Of a DNA stretch of 64,000 nt, positions 52,560 through 64,000 are shown one piece after another. The notes beneath the pieces are model-generated. The model worked only from the letters and a program-made list of their open reading frames with translations, did no database searches and had not been told where the DNA came from. The stretch's first letter is position 1, and every line of letters begins with the position of its first letter. The DNA is taken from the NCBI GenBank assembly GCA_932521025.1, contig OW051469.1, positions 4,290,398 to 4,354,397 of the forward strand, in the 5' to 3' direction. The stretch comes from Oscheius onirici. Taxonomy: Eukaryota; Nematoda; Chromadorea; Rhabditida; Rhabditidae. The position numbers and the translations under genes are program-made.

Positions 52560-55341
52560 GTCGGGAGAATGTGTGTCTCGACTGGCAGGTAAGCTGCTCT
52601 TAAATGCGGACGGATTAGGCTATGACTTCGAGGAAAAAACTGACGAAGGAGGTTGAACAATAGGCCAGACGTTACGTTGCCGGGCATGAGACGAGAGAGT
52701 ATGGATGAATGCCAGGATTTGGGAGATTGAGAGAGAGAACCTGGTAAAGGACACTCTGTACACTGATCATAGATGATACACATGGTTTCTAAGAGAAACC
52801 GATCTGCTTGGTTCAGTATAGTTCTTATATTACTCACTCGGCTACACCTGGTACATTATTACTAACTAACTTTGTACAACTGGTATAATATAAGAACAAA
52901 TGGTTTTGTCCATTTTGCCTGCATTGTTCTAGTTTAATATTGCTTGTCTAGAACAAAACGTGTTTGTCCAGGTTAAATGTCGACAAAACACATGAGAGTT
53001 TCGTTCAAGGAAGTGGTACAATTTTTGCGTCATTATGGGTTTTATATAATTGAGCCTTGATTCTTTAGTGAACTGTTAAAAAATGGGAATCAAGGTTCTA
53101 AGATTGTTCCGGGAATGGTTCGGAGCATCACTGTGACATTTCTATGCCGTGCGCAGGAACATTGAGAAAAAAATTACGTCTGAATACCCTGTCTGTTACT
53201 TTTGTTTCTAAAAATGTCTTAACGATTTAAACACCTTTAATGTACTTATTTTATAGCAAGCTAGTTGTTCAAAAATGAGAATACGCTGTTCAAAACGAAG
53301 TGTTTATCTAGCCTTCAGTTCTACAACGCTACTAGCTACTTCTGTAGGACAACGTACATTAAGTTAACTTGAAGTTTACCTTTTTCATATAGGCTAATCT
53401 TCGGTCATCTTTAGATCTTTTCTTTCCATTTAGCGAATTTAGCTCAACACGACTCCTAATTATGACGGTTCAACTGATTCATTTCACAGGTCGACAAACA
53501 GGATTAGTCTTGTCGCGTCAGCATCAAGAGGAATCTTGCAAACGGGGAGTTTTTGACAGGAGATTAAACAAGTTGTGTGCAAAAGTATGATGAGCTAGAT
53601 GAGGTCACAAGAACGCTGCTTTGCGGAGGAGGAATACTCTACGATTTTCAATTAGAGTTTTACTGGAAAAGCGAGTGCAAGGGACGGAGATTACTGACCT
53701 CTGAACGTGTCTTCAGTTTCTGTATGTGTAGGAAAAATTGAAACGGGCGTTCAAAAAGCCAGTTCGCATCAATTATTAGAAGAACAGACAGCTGAAAATC
53801 ACTGAGCCGTGATAGTGCAACGGAAACTTGCCCGCACCAACGTCACTTGGTCAGGTTAGCCGAGCAGGCTTTTTCTCCGTTTTTAAGCCAAAATGACCCG
53901 AACCCAGTAAGGATACTCTTCAACACAAGCAAAAATTGTACAGCTGAAAGATTTGGAAGTTTGTGAGAGACCTGTGAGAATTTTCGTTGATTTTCGTAGA
54001 GCGGCAGCTTTTTACTCGTACGTAACTCGGCGCAAATTGAACCTTTCCATTGATCTTATGACCGAAAAGTAAAGTACAGGTCTTGTTCGAGCCGGAGGAA
54101 ATGAGTAGGAGAAGGTTGTCTACTCCCAGAATGGCAACTAGCGGGAGAGAAACAATTTAGGTAGCACCACGGAAATTGCTTGACGTAGCAGACGATGACG
54201 GACAGGTCTGAAGATTGTTTTAGAGCAGAGGGATTTTTTTTTCTGAGAGAACAACTGAAGCGTGAGAGGACCACCATGAAAGTGGTTTCCGGCGCAGAAC
54301 GGTGCTAACAAAAATAGGAATGCTGAAAGACACGTACAAATTCCTTATAAAGGGTCTCATTCACCGGTTTTAACAGTCTAGTGGACAATTTCTTTGAGAC
54401 TATTCCTGTGCAGAAAACTGAAAAACTGACACGATCAGTGGTACATCAAGAATCGGTAGAGCAGTGGAAAGAGACAGAAAGCAGGTATCATCCGAAGCCT
54501 GTTTATTAAACCAACATCTTTTTCTATACGACGAGTACCTTGAATTAGATCTGATTGCCAGCTGACTACGGTAGGTCAGTGTTGTTCAAGAGTCAATAGC
54601 ATCAAATCCCGCTGGACACAGACTTGCACGAAAACTAGTGATTTTGTTGTGGGTTACGGTAATGCAATGAACATCCTTCATGTTGTTATCCAATATCACT
54701 GACTGATGTTACAAGATCGTTTCTCGTTTTTGGAATTTTCGGATTCTCTACAGTCACCCTCAAATTCCTGATCTTCCTGTGAGAGTCAGTGGTGACTGTC
54801 CTTCTCCGTAAGAGGACTAATCGGCTCCTTTTTTGTCCTGATTCTCTGCAAGGACTACTGTTTGCCTGTTTGCCGTAAAATCCGATCGGTGACTGGAGAA
54901 AACAGCCGGAAACAAGGATTATCCAGTTGAGAAGGTGTTTGTACCTGATTGACTATGCCCCAGTCTGAACAGCATTCTGGGAGTACGGGTTTCTGCCAGG
55001 GATCCGACCATTTCAGTTACGTTGACCAGATGCATTTTAAAAGTCACGAACTTAACAGGCGTGTGGATTGCTTATACGTCTTAGACTTTAAGACGCTGGA
55101 AGAACACATATTGATATATGATGCTGACTGAAAAGAAAGAAATAAGGGGGAATCAGGACAAGGAACTGACTCGATTAGGATAAATTTTGTTGTTTTGTAT
55201 TTCACCCGCTCCTGATTCCCTTACGGAAGGAAAATGTGCATCTGGTCATATGTCATATGGGAAAATGTGCATCATCCTACCACTATTACACTAAAGAACA
55301 ACGGTGTCTGTTTGTCTGTCTGACCTAATGCGACGCTATCT
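52560..55341. other. Gene-poor stretch, no gene recognised
   Basis: No convincing exon, RNA gene or large repeat was seen over 2.8 kb. Confidence 0.4.
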
Positions 55342-55731
55342 GGTACTTGTGTAGTATATCGAGGGCACTTTAATTATCCAAAGCATAACAAAATAATAGG
55401 GTAATTATGTGAACAATTAGTAATTATGTGAGCATAGTAGAGTAGCAATACTTACAAAATCACAATTCAATTAAATATGGACATATTCTTCTTACCACGA
55501 ACGGAGCAAGAACCTGTAGATCTACTTCAAAAGTATAGACTCTTGCCACTCTTTGATTCTTTGAATTAAATCCCTAATGAAAACGATCGAGTCGATCTAA
55601 AACAGGAGAAGCCAAATTCCAGCACCTTATAATTGCCACACATGATATTTCTTAATTGCTCTAGTTATGCTTTGAAAGATGGTAATTGAATTTGGATAAT
55701 TGAAGTGGCCTCGATATACTACACAAGTACC
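55342..55731. mobile_element. MITE-like element with 41-bp terminal inverted repeats
   Basis: The left arm, 55342-55382, begins GGTACTTGTGTAGTATATCG. The right arm, 55691-55731, is its reverse complement with about three mismatches. The interior (308 bp) is AT-rich and non-coding. No clear target-site duplication is visible. The string AAAATGTGCATCTG flanks the element on both sides at 55231 and 55734 in the same orientation. Confidence 0.75.
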
Positions 55732-58308
55732 GAAAAATGTGCATCTGACCTACCTCTACCTAGCAATGCAACGCTATCACGTAACGGTGTGGACGCCGAG
55801 ACATGCGGGTTCCATTCCGGCTGGCCTATAATTACAATAATCCAAAGTGAGGTCAAACCAATGTCATTTGTTCAAGATATTAGAGGTTAGTCCGCTGTCC
55901 TTGCCAAATTTTCACCCGCTCACTTCAAACTCCCTTCCAAAAAAAATGGCATACAATTTCTGCCAGACTAGTTCAACTTTGAGATATCTGAAGTTGAAGT
56001 CTCTCCCAGAGATCATTCCGGTTAGAAAATAGCCATTTTATGGTTTCGCACGTCGAAACAAGTCCCTATTCTCGTCCTCACGTTTGAATCCTGATCAGAC
56101 ACTAGCGAAAAACCAAAGGGACCAATTCTCGGAAAAATCACTGATCCTCTTAAATCTCGCGTCTTTTCACTTCTCGACCCTTCTTCCGCGTCACTTGTAT
56201 TTTTGCAAAGTGGACTTGCACGCGTATAGGAGTGAAATTAAAAACACTTGATCAAAACTCAGCGGATGAGTAAGAATTCACAAAAAATATATAAGAAAAA
56301 TGCGATAAACCGCGCCCCGCATATAAGCATAAAATTGGAAAACCAAACTGAACGGCTGTAATCAAGTAAAAGGTCCGAAAGTAATTTTTTTCAAAATTCT
56401 CACGAGGATACTTCCATAGCTTATTTTGGCTGTCTGAAGTAAAAATGTTTTCATGGAAGTTTCTTTCACCGTCAAGAAATATAGACTGGGTCACAAGTCC
56501 ATCTAGTAGTAGCCTCTTATGTACATCGTAAAAACTATGTTTTCATGAGCTGAGCCGCTTTTCGATATATGTAATAAGTCTAAGCAGCTTCTTGTCCTGC
56601 AGGGACGGATACACTCAAAACAGATCAGTGGCTTTTGCTCGATAATAACTGGCTCATCCGATTCATTGGAATTAACGGATCGGATACATCGATTGGTATT
56701 ATCCTATGGAAATTAAAGTTTTTTAAAGTTGACCGTTCAACCGGCTTATACTATATTCCATAATCGTGATCCGTATTGGACAAAGTGGCGACCCGTTTCT
56801 TTTGACACGATTATGAGAGATTTGAGCTGAAATTGGGGGGAGATTATCCGTTTACAAGCATCTTTCATTGACACTGATGACCTCATCTGTGCAAGGATTC
56901 TGCAAAAACTGAAGGGAAATCGTATGTGGGAAGCACTTTTCTCCTCGAGAATACGGTAGCTCAAAATAATGTAGCTCAGGTTGAAAGGAATTAATGAACT
57001 TTTCATGCAGATCATTATCCATTGGCCTGATCATGGACTCTTCAGAAAATCAGTGAGGCGAGATATCTTGATAAAAATAGAAAATGTTATATCTGAAAGA
57101 GGGCATCCAGCAAAAGTGTCATATGTTTTCCACACACGGAACAGTCAAAGATATCTTTACATTTTTGTAGAGTACGAGAAAAAAGTTCTTCCATTCGGGC
57201 TCTCTACATCTTTGTCTCTATGACAGCGTAACAGGGATACAGAGAGACTTTCGGCCTTTTCTGCTTCTTCCCTGTTTCTCTGTCATAAACTAGCTTCTCT
57301 ACAAAGACGTATGTCTTTCTAAACGGGGAATTCAAGCTCAAACGTAGTCTCTCGATTAGCCACGTGTAAATGCGTTCAACAATATTCGCCGAGAATGATA
57401 ATATGGAGGGACTGGTAACTTCGCATAGTTGTTTTCCTGGGTCGGTTGTCCTTTGGAGCTCGCATTACTGACTGTATATTAAAAATATAAGCGATCCGCT
57501 TAGAGAGGTCTTTTGGAAACCCTCTTCCAAAAAAGAAGGCGGATCATCTGGTTCTCTCGAACAAAGACGGGAAGGAAGATTTGGACACAAGATTGTTTTG
57601 GAAGTGACTCAGAAAAAATTCAGACATCTACAGGATTCATTTATAGAAGGCAGCTGCGCTTACTAATCAGAAAATTTTTGCAAGGTGGTAATATGGGTCC
57701 CCTTTCCTAGTATACTTTTGGAACTCGGACCATTAGTTTGTTCGTTGCGAGACCCGTTGATGTTAAAAATACAAACATGGAATACTCAGGCCGTTGCAAA
57801 CAGATACCACGCTGAAATATCAAGTTTAGACAAAGTTCAAGTTTTCCTGCTTATGTTCAAGCTTTCCTAATTATAAGAATAACCAACGTTTTGCGGGTCT
57901 CAAAACGAACAAGATCTGTAAGTTCTTCGGAGTTGTTTTGTCTCCGTTTAGAATATGGTTCGTGGCTCATTTGTTTTCCTCCAAAAAACCATTCTAAATA
58001 AATATCTTTAGCTGGTATTTAAATTAATTGTTTTTGTCTACTCACTTCAACTGGAAGTATCCAGTGTTTATTTACTCTTCTCTGTCTATATTTGCCGCTA
58101 GTTATGCGTCCCAAACCGCCCTCTTTCACAAAAGGTTTGCTCTCGCACAAGTTGAGAGGCGTCCAAAACCAGCTGCGAACCATTCAGGTCACCTATATTT
58201 GGAGCAATGGACAGTACTTGAACCGAGCTACAATGAGCCCTAGCCACCGAATAAAACGGCTGTTCCCGATGCTGTACCTCAATTCTCCCAGCTCTCTCCC
58301 ACACAACA
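55732..58308. other. Gene-poor stretch, no gene recognised
   Basis: Only short frames. One frame (56981-57223) carries HWPDHG, a motif of tyrosine phosphatases, but no HC-x5-R loop follows. I do not call a gene. Confidence 0.4.
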
Positions 58309-58578
58309 ATGACCAAATTACTACTTCTCGTCCTCATCCTCTCATGTCTCGGTGATGCCTTCTTTATGGGAATGGGCTGTGGAATTGGAATTGGTCAGTT
58401 TTATTTACCTGAATATTATAAAAGACTTTCAGGATTCGGTTGTATGGGAGGCTACGGACTCGGTTACGGCGGTTTCGGTGGAGGTTACGGTATGGGCTAC
58501 GGAGGATTTGGAGGCGGCTATGGAGGCTACGGAATGTTCGGAGGCTATGGCGGTCTGTTTCTTTCTAATCAGATATAA
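58309..58578 (+). CDS. Secreted Gly/Tyr-rich peptide (antimicrobial-like or structural)
   Basis: Model: 58309..58393 and 58433..58578; phase 1; 76 residues. Signal peptide MTKLLLLVLILSCLGDAFF, then CGIGIG and repeats of YGGFGGGYGMGYGGFGGGYG, ending GLFLSNQI. The 39-nt segment between the exons has GTCAG and TTTCAG borders and non-Gly composition (QFYLPEYYKR), so I read it as an intron, although it is open and a multiple of three. It resembles nematode YGG-rich secreted peptides (NLP/caenacin type) or eggshell/cuticle glycine-rich proteins; sequence alone cannot separate these. Confidence 0.72.
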   Translation: MTKLLLLVLILSCLGDAFFMGMGCGIGIGQFYLPEYYKRLSGFGCMGGYGLGYGGFGGGYGMGYGGFGGGYGGYGMFGGYGGLFLSNQI

Positions 58579-61576
58579 TATATATAGGGGGTAAGTGGTG
58601 TCCTGTAGTTAGCGGTATTCATTCCTTCTGTTTGTCGCGTCTAGGCTTTTGAGACTTGTTGATATCTTCAGGTCATCTTTTGAGAGAACAAGTTGTTTTT
58701 GCCTACGCTTTACGTAATAGTCAGCAAGTTTCAATGCTCAGAAGCACAGAATTGTCATACCAGTTGTAGTTTCTACTCGCCTTTGACCCCTTTTGTTCAG
58801 CTCTTCAAAATTGTAGGAACTACAGTATCCCTTTTCTAATTTGCTCTGAGTACACCTAGCCAAATTACGGAGGGTACAATCTTTACAAAATTGTGCAGAG
58901 AGTCAATCACGAAAACAATGCCAGCCATTTCTGAAATGGCACACAAGTCTTTGTCTGCGGATTACGGTAGTATCAAAGAAGACAAATTGTTCTGGAGTGA
59001 CTACAGTATTCCTGCCTCTCTCTATCTCAGGGTCTGGATCTAAAAAAAGCAGTTTAAAGTTTCGGTGAACTCGTGCTGTTCTTCAATATTAAAAAGTGGC
59101 TATGACAATTTTTAAAAACTTAAGACAGCTTTGTCTTACACAGCTTATGATCCGGAACTTTTTCAGGCTGTGGTGGCTGCGGTAAGAAATGATCTCACTC
59201 CACTTCCAAAATCATCCCAAGCGAATAAATATCTATTTCTCCGTCTCAATGTTGCACGTAAAGTTGCCACCACAAAAGGCCTCAACCGGTCGGTACACAG
59301 TCTGTGTTTGAACGCCGGGTTGGCCGTCGGGAGTCCCCAGGAGGTGTCTCATCGTCTCTGTGTTTTGCATGCGCGTAAAGAGCTAACACACATGTTCGTT
59401 CAATGTCCGCAGCCTCTTTTATGCAAGCTGGACAACTTTGCCCACGGGTCCGGTTTTCACACTTGGAAGAGGTCGACGGAAGAGATCAGACTCATGTGTC
59501 ATGGGATGAATTTCTGAAGAAGAGAGACAGAAAATCAAAGATTCAATAGGACAGAAGAGCAAAAACCGAGAGTCAATTTAGTGTGCCAACTGTTCACATG
59601 AGCCAAATTGGTAGCAGTATTGTCTGCAAATTTTCAATCCGGATGTGAATCTAAAATACGGATTGTTCACATACAAAACGGAAAAACTTTTCACACATAG
59701 ATGTGAGTTGCTGGTGTTCTTTTGAAGCTGGTTGTAATCAAAACGACTCAACTAACTGTTCTAAACTATTAAAGTTTCAGGGTATCTGTGGTTGTCTGTC
59801 CGTAACCTCGAACAAGTCAAAAAAGTAAAGTTGTTTTAGGATGACAAGTCAGGAAGTTTGACTAAAGTATTTTGCTTGTTTAATTTAAACACGATGTGAT
59901 ATTCGGTGGTTTCGAAACCTGCATTTTGAGAAGCAGAGGGAAGATACCTTTTCCTGTCGATGTTGCTGTTTGGGTCGGATAAATAATTATATTTAGAAAA
60001 GAACAGCGGTCAAGAAATCAGAGACCAGAATGTGTTCTGGTCAGGGGTCGTGTGTTTCGATGAAGGGACCACCTGCCCTGTCGTCATCTGAGAGACGCTA
60101 CTAACTCTATATCCGATAATTAGGCACCGGCAGGTCGTGTATGACTCAATTGCAGACTTTTGTCGACACGTGAGTCAGGGAGCGGAACACGATGAAATTT
60201 ATCATCAGAAAATGGATTTTTTGTCAAAATCATCTAGGGATAATTTTGACCAGTTTTGCTGAGAAAGACTTAAATAGTTAGACGTGACAAGATAAATATA
60301 TTAATCATTCCGAAGGACGTTTTTTTTACTGAAAATATATTCAAGTTCGGGACGACTAGAACGACTATCTGGCCAAGTCTCTATTGTAATCAGGCCAGCC
60401 TATGCTACAGAGGACCCTAAAAAGTTCCAGTTTTCAGTAAAAAAAAGTGATTGCAACGATCTCTTCTTCCTCTCTTCCCCTTCTTGTTGTTTCCATGTTG
60501 TGTCCACTCTCTCGAGACCACTCTTGGCTGCCGATTGTCTTCCGTCGCTGCTCGGTGTCTCTTGATCTGCTCCGCTTGTTGACTTAAACGGTCTAAACAC
60601 CTGTTCTGAGCCTCTTTAGAAGAAAGTGCCCTCTTCCTGCCTGCCAGCCGTGTCAAGGATTCCCGGAACATATGATAGGTCGGCCAGCAGCTGCCAACAA
60701 GGCCTAAACAAACAGGAGCAACAGTGGTCGGCGACATTCCGGAATGCCGGAAACTTTTTGCAACACGTTTCTCTCTTTTTGAATCACTGACGTCGGGTAA
60801 GACGACTCAGTCCTTGGATTAAAGTAAGGCTATGGCTAAACAAGGAATGTACTGTGACGGCAAGCAAATGCTTTCTTGATACCGACGATTTACTGAACTG
60901 GGAAAATTAGGAACTATACAAATACTAGAGCATAGATTTATTTTCGGAATTTTGTCAAACATGGTTTTAAACACGGCATCAGCTGTCTACGACGGCTTTT
61001 TGGTGTGGAGATAACTGTATGCTTACCCAACAGATTTTTAGTACGTAAGCCATGACATAACTTTTTTTTGATTGCCATACTTAACTTGGTTTGACGTGGC
61101 CCTGGACACGTACAACTACCATTGGAGAGGTTAGCGCGTAGATGATAGTCAGTTTTCAGCTTTACTAATGCTCTTTCCGGAATGGACAAAATTAGTTTGT
61201 TAATTTACTCTTTAATCATTGAAAGATTTTGGCTTGTCCCTTCTGCATGAGACAAATTAGTTAAGACCTGAAAGTTATCCTCAGTTCTGAACTCATGATT
61301 CTTTTTCTAGTGTTCTTTCTATCTTCACTACGTAATCATCTTGCCGGTAAATAGGCCAAGGCGCTTTTATTAACCGTATTCTGGGAAAAGGCTGAACTAG
61401 AATCTGAAGCCACACATAAAATGGGTCAAGCTGAATTAAGGAGCTACAACTTGGTACTATTCGTCAGACATTGACGGCTAGGTCATGACCTAGTTTTGAG
61501 CACAGAGATTGAACCGACAACTGATAGATTCTTTAAATAGGGGGACAGAAAAAAAGAAATTTTTCACACAGAAGCC
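58579..61576. other. Gene-poor stretch, one weak small-gene candidate
   Basis: Mostly featureless. The frame at 59131-59517 lacks an ATG start and a family match. The minus-strand candidate at 60417-60671 is listed separately. Confidence 0.4.
60417..60671 (-). CDS. Weak hypothetical small basic protein
   Basis: An 84-residue frame starting MFRESLTRLAGRKRAL, with a helical, charged body (QNRCLDRLSQQAEQIKRH) and basic C-terminus. A CTGTTTGTTTAG acceptor lies upstream of the ATG. It could be a shadow; no family was recognised. Confidence 0.22.
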   Translation of the reverse strand: MFRESLTRLAGRKRALSSKEAQNRCLDRLSQQAEQIKRHRAATEDNRQPRVVSREWTQHGNNKKGKRGRRDRCNHFFLLKTGTF

Positions 61577-61583
61577 TATAAAA
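61577..61583 (+). promoter_or_regulatory. TATA box of the distal Cys-rich gene
   Basis: TATAAAA 19 bases before an ATG at 61603 and 122 before the ATG at 61705. A start site about 25-30 bases downstream would fall on or after 61603, which favours translation from 61705. Confidence 0.6.
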
Positions 61584-61704
61584 AGTGTTGCCATCTCTGT
61601 CAATGGCTCGCGCCTCCCGAAAGAGCACGCGATTCAACCGGTTCCGAAGCCGGTCCTCCATACATAAGGTCCAAAAGGCGGACGCGGCCGGAAGGAGGAA
61701 AGAG

Positions 61705-64000
61705 ATGCGTCCGCTGCTCTTTTGCCTGGCTGTACTTTTCCTACCCTCTCTACAGGTGTTTTCTTCCTTTTTATTAAATCTTATCAGTATTTTAGTCCCC
61801 TCTTACTCGAGCGAAACGACAATGTCCCTGTGCCCAGTTGACGGCTTCGAAATGTTACTGTAGACCAAGTGGCGGTAATCAGAGCTGCCAATGTACGACT
61901 CCAATTCAACAGCCCACTTGTCAGTGTGCCATGCAGGTTGGGAGCAAAAGTAACTGAAAGTAATAATCCCATTTTAGGCCCAAGTATCGGTCTGTCAGCC
62001 CTCCTGTCAAAGATCTTGCATTAGAAGCTGTACTCAGTCATCTCAATCGGCCTGTCCTTCTACTTGTAGAACAACTTGCGGCCAGACATGCCAAAGTCGT
62101 TCCCAGACAGCAATTCGGGTTCTGGTACCAGTTCAATCGAATCCCGGCTCGACCTGTGGTCCAGTCTGTAGAGATTCCTGTCAGAACTCTTGTAGCAGTC
62201 AACTGAACGTTAATTTCTGCGTCAGCCAATGCAGGGCAAGCTGTGAACCGTCATGTCTTCAGACCAATTCGAAACAGTATCAGGTTTAATAGTTTGTTTT
62301 GTTTCTTTAACTAAAACTGTTTCAGCCAGTGACTTACCCACCCCCGACCACGACGACTCCAATGTTCGTTTTCGAACCTATTGCGACTCTTGCACCTCCG
62401 TGTGCTCCTTCATGTATGCCGGCTTGTGCTCCGAGTTGTGTTCAGCAGCAAGAGATCACGATCCAGATCAACTGTGCGCCTCAGTGTCAGCCGGCTTGTG
62501 ATCCAGGATGTAATAGTCAACCGGTAAGTTGCTGAACTGAATTGCTGAACCGAACATTCTGAACAAGAAAATGTTCAAAGTTTGGGAGGCGATATTCTAG
62601 AAAGTGTAGTATAGTTTGCTTGCTGTCCCTAAAATGCAGTTTCCCAAAATTGGTGACTGATCCTTTGGAAAGAATACACAATCCCCGTTTGTTTTAGTAC
62701 TCAACCAGCAGCTCGATCTAACTATGTCATTTTACAGAGAACAATTCAGAGGACAAATGGCCAGAAACACAATACTTTTCAGCTCCCAACACCTCCTCCC
62801 ACCACTTTACCCACCCCTCCGCCATACACAACGACCACAGCAACGATCACGACCCCAGCTCCAGTTGCCTGTCTCTCATCTTGTATGCCCTCTTGTGACG
62901 ACAGCTGCATTCATTCTCAGTCCCTGAGTATCAATATCAACTACCACGAGCCGAGTTGTCTGCCAGCTTGTCAACCGACCTGTACTCCGAGCTGTGTTCA
63001 GTCTTTCAACCCTACTACAAGTCCAGCCCCTCAGTGTATTCCCCAATGTCAACCAGCTTGTGCTCCGAGCTGTGTTGACCAACAAACTGTTTCTGGACCT
63101 TCTTGTGAACCAGCCTGTCAGCCAGCTTGTCTTCAGTCGTGTACTGTTCACTATCAGCAGCCGAGCTGCCAACCTCAATGCCAGCCAGCTTGTGAACCGA
63201 GCTGCATTCAAGCCTTGGCTGTCAACATCACTTTGACTCAGAATCAAGTGGACGCTACTACTCCAGCTCCTCAATGCGCTCCAGTTTGTATGCCCACGTG
63301 TGACCAGTCCTGTCTCTACACGGCCAACAATCCCCCAGTTCAGGATGCGAGCTGTGTTTCTGTATGTCAGCCGGCTTGTGAACCACAGTGTGTGGAACGG
63401 AACTCATTTCAGGTTTCTTGCTTTTTATAAATTATATACGGTATTTAGATTACTGTAAGTTTGGTGGGAGAGAATCCGACCTGTCTACCAGAATGTCAGC
63501 CTCTCTGTGAACCGATCTGTGTAGAGAATCAGGGACAGGTGAGTTGGGAGTTAGAAATATAGACTAGAAACCCTTTAGCCCAGCTGTGCTCCACAGTGTC
63601 AACCAGAATGTTCTCCCACCTGTACTCAAGACTACCAGTTCGAGATCATTCTTCCTTTGGTAAAACTCGCTAGTATCCAGTCAAAACCATTCACAGGTTG
63701 ACGAGCAGTGTATGCCAGCCTGTCAACAGTCCTGTACAACTTCCTGCACTGAACAGAACCAGTCCGGTCAAGAGTGTACCACTGCCTGTCAGGATACCTG
63801 TATCGCCTCATGCAGTCCCTGTGGAACCTCTCAATGTGATGTTCCTCCAGAGCTGAAACTCGAGATTATTCTCACTGAACCGATGCAGGAGGAGGTCGGC
63901 TGTGCCAATACTTGCGCCTCTCAGTGTTCTAGTCAGTGCTCGGAACAGTCCGGAGGACAGATGACCTGTCCCAGAGCTTGTCAGAGTGCCTGTCAGGATA
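61705..64000 (+). CDS. Secreted cysteine-rich repeat protein, 3' end beyond window
   Basis: Exons: 61705..61755, 61796..61936, 61978..62283, 62326..62523, 62738..63412, 63449..63538, 63579..63659, 63697..64000+; all phase 0, at least 614 residues. A signal peptide (MRPLLFCLAVLFLPSLQ) occupies exon 1, and a dibasic site then CPC (RAKRQCPC) exon 2. Then follow many modules with Cys at every fourth residue: CQPSCQRSCIRSC, CAPSCMPACAPSC, CLPACQPTCTPSC, CQPQCQPACEPSC. Linkers are Pro/Thr-rich or short hydrophobic strands (ITVSLVG, FEIILPL, LKLEIILT). The same plan and N-terminus occur in the gene at 43.2-46.1 kb, so the two are paralogues. TATA at 61577. The upstream in-frame ATG at 61603 would bury the signal peptide and was not used. 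Probably an extracellular, disulphide-crosslinked structural or defence protein; function inferred only. Confidence 0.8.

Noticed and set aside
59131-59517. 128-codon open frame on the plus strand
   Set aside because: It does not begin with ATG, has no family resemblance and crosses plausible splice-like sequences without a consistent model.
61585-61704. In-frame upstream start for the distal Cys-rich protein (MARASRKSTRF...)
   Set aside because: It would put about 34 basic residues before a clear signal peptide and lies at the expected transcription start after the TATA box.

Overview
This is eukaryotic DNA, almost certainly from a nematode and probably a rhabditid-like one. The CDC-48/p97 gene starts with the same MASVPT as C. 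elegans CDC-48. Most introns are short, start with GT(A/G)AG(T) and end in TTTCAG or TTTTAG. Several first coding exons sit a few bases after a TTTCAG, as expected for spliced-leader trans-splicing. There are two 5S rRNA genes of nematode type, a KANK/VAB-19 homologue, and secreted small Cys-rich and Gly/Tyr-rich proteins. The species cannot be named from the sequence. All gene models are hand-built from reading frames, intron phase and family recognition; every exon chain listed is phase-consistent except where a problem is stated.

Layout. 1-7.4 kb (+): class II Rab11-FIP-like coiled-coil gene with up to three alternative first exons. 9.4-11.4 kb (+): ARMC9-like gene with a 5S rRNA gene in one intron. 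13.6-15.4 kb (+): unrecognised basic/charged protein containing a recently duplicated 63-bp segment. 15.7-16.2 kb (-) and 16.6-17.9 kb (+): divergent pair GSKIP and ZCCHC9. 21.0-25.5 kb (+): 15-exon KANK (vab-19) gene. 26.1 kb: second 5S gene plus a repeated tail. 27.4-32.6 kb (-): large Polyhomeotic-like gene whose best model ends in about seven SAM-like domains. 33.2-36.5 kb (+): complete cdc-48. 37-40.7 kb: repeat-rich block with copies of the 5S-associated tail and a broken non-LTR retrotransposon. 41.7-43.1 kb (+): PGAP4-like GPI-GalNAc transferase, tail to tail with a secreted Cys-rich repeat gene at 43.2-46.1 kb (-). 47.8-49.4 and 51.6-52.6 kb (-): two small secreted Ly6/ET-module-like proteins. 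55.3-55.7 kb: MITE-like element. 58.3 kb (+): Gly/Tyr-rich secreted peptide. 61.7 kb to the end (+): second member of the Cys-rich repeat family, cut by the window end.

The left half is conserved cellular machinery: membrane traffic, cilia, kinase scaffolding, rRNA/RNA binding, attachment structures, chromatin and AAA unfoldase. The right third is accessory: nearly every gene there encodes a secreted, cysteine- or glycine-rich product, separated by long gene-poor stretches with mobile DNA. The most novel candidates are the Polyhomeotic-like protein with a multi-SAM array, the 5S-rRNA-headed dispersed repeat family, and the paired secreted C-x3-C-x3-C repeat proteins.
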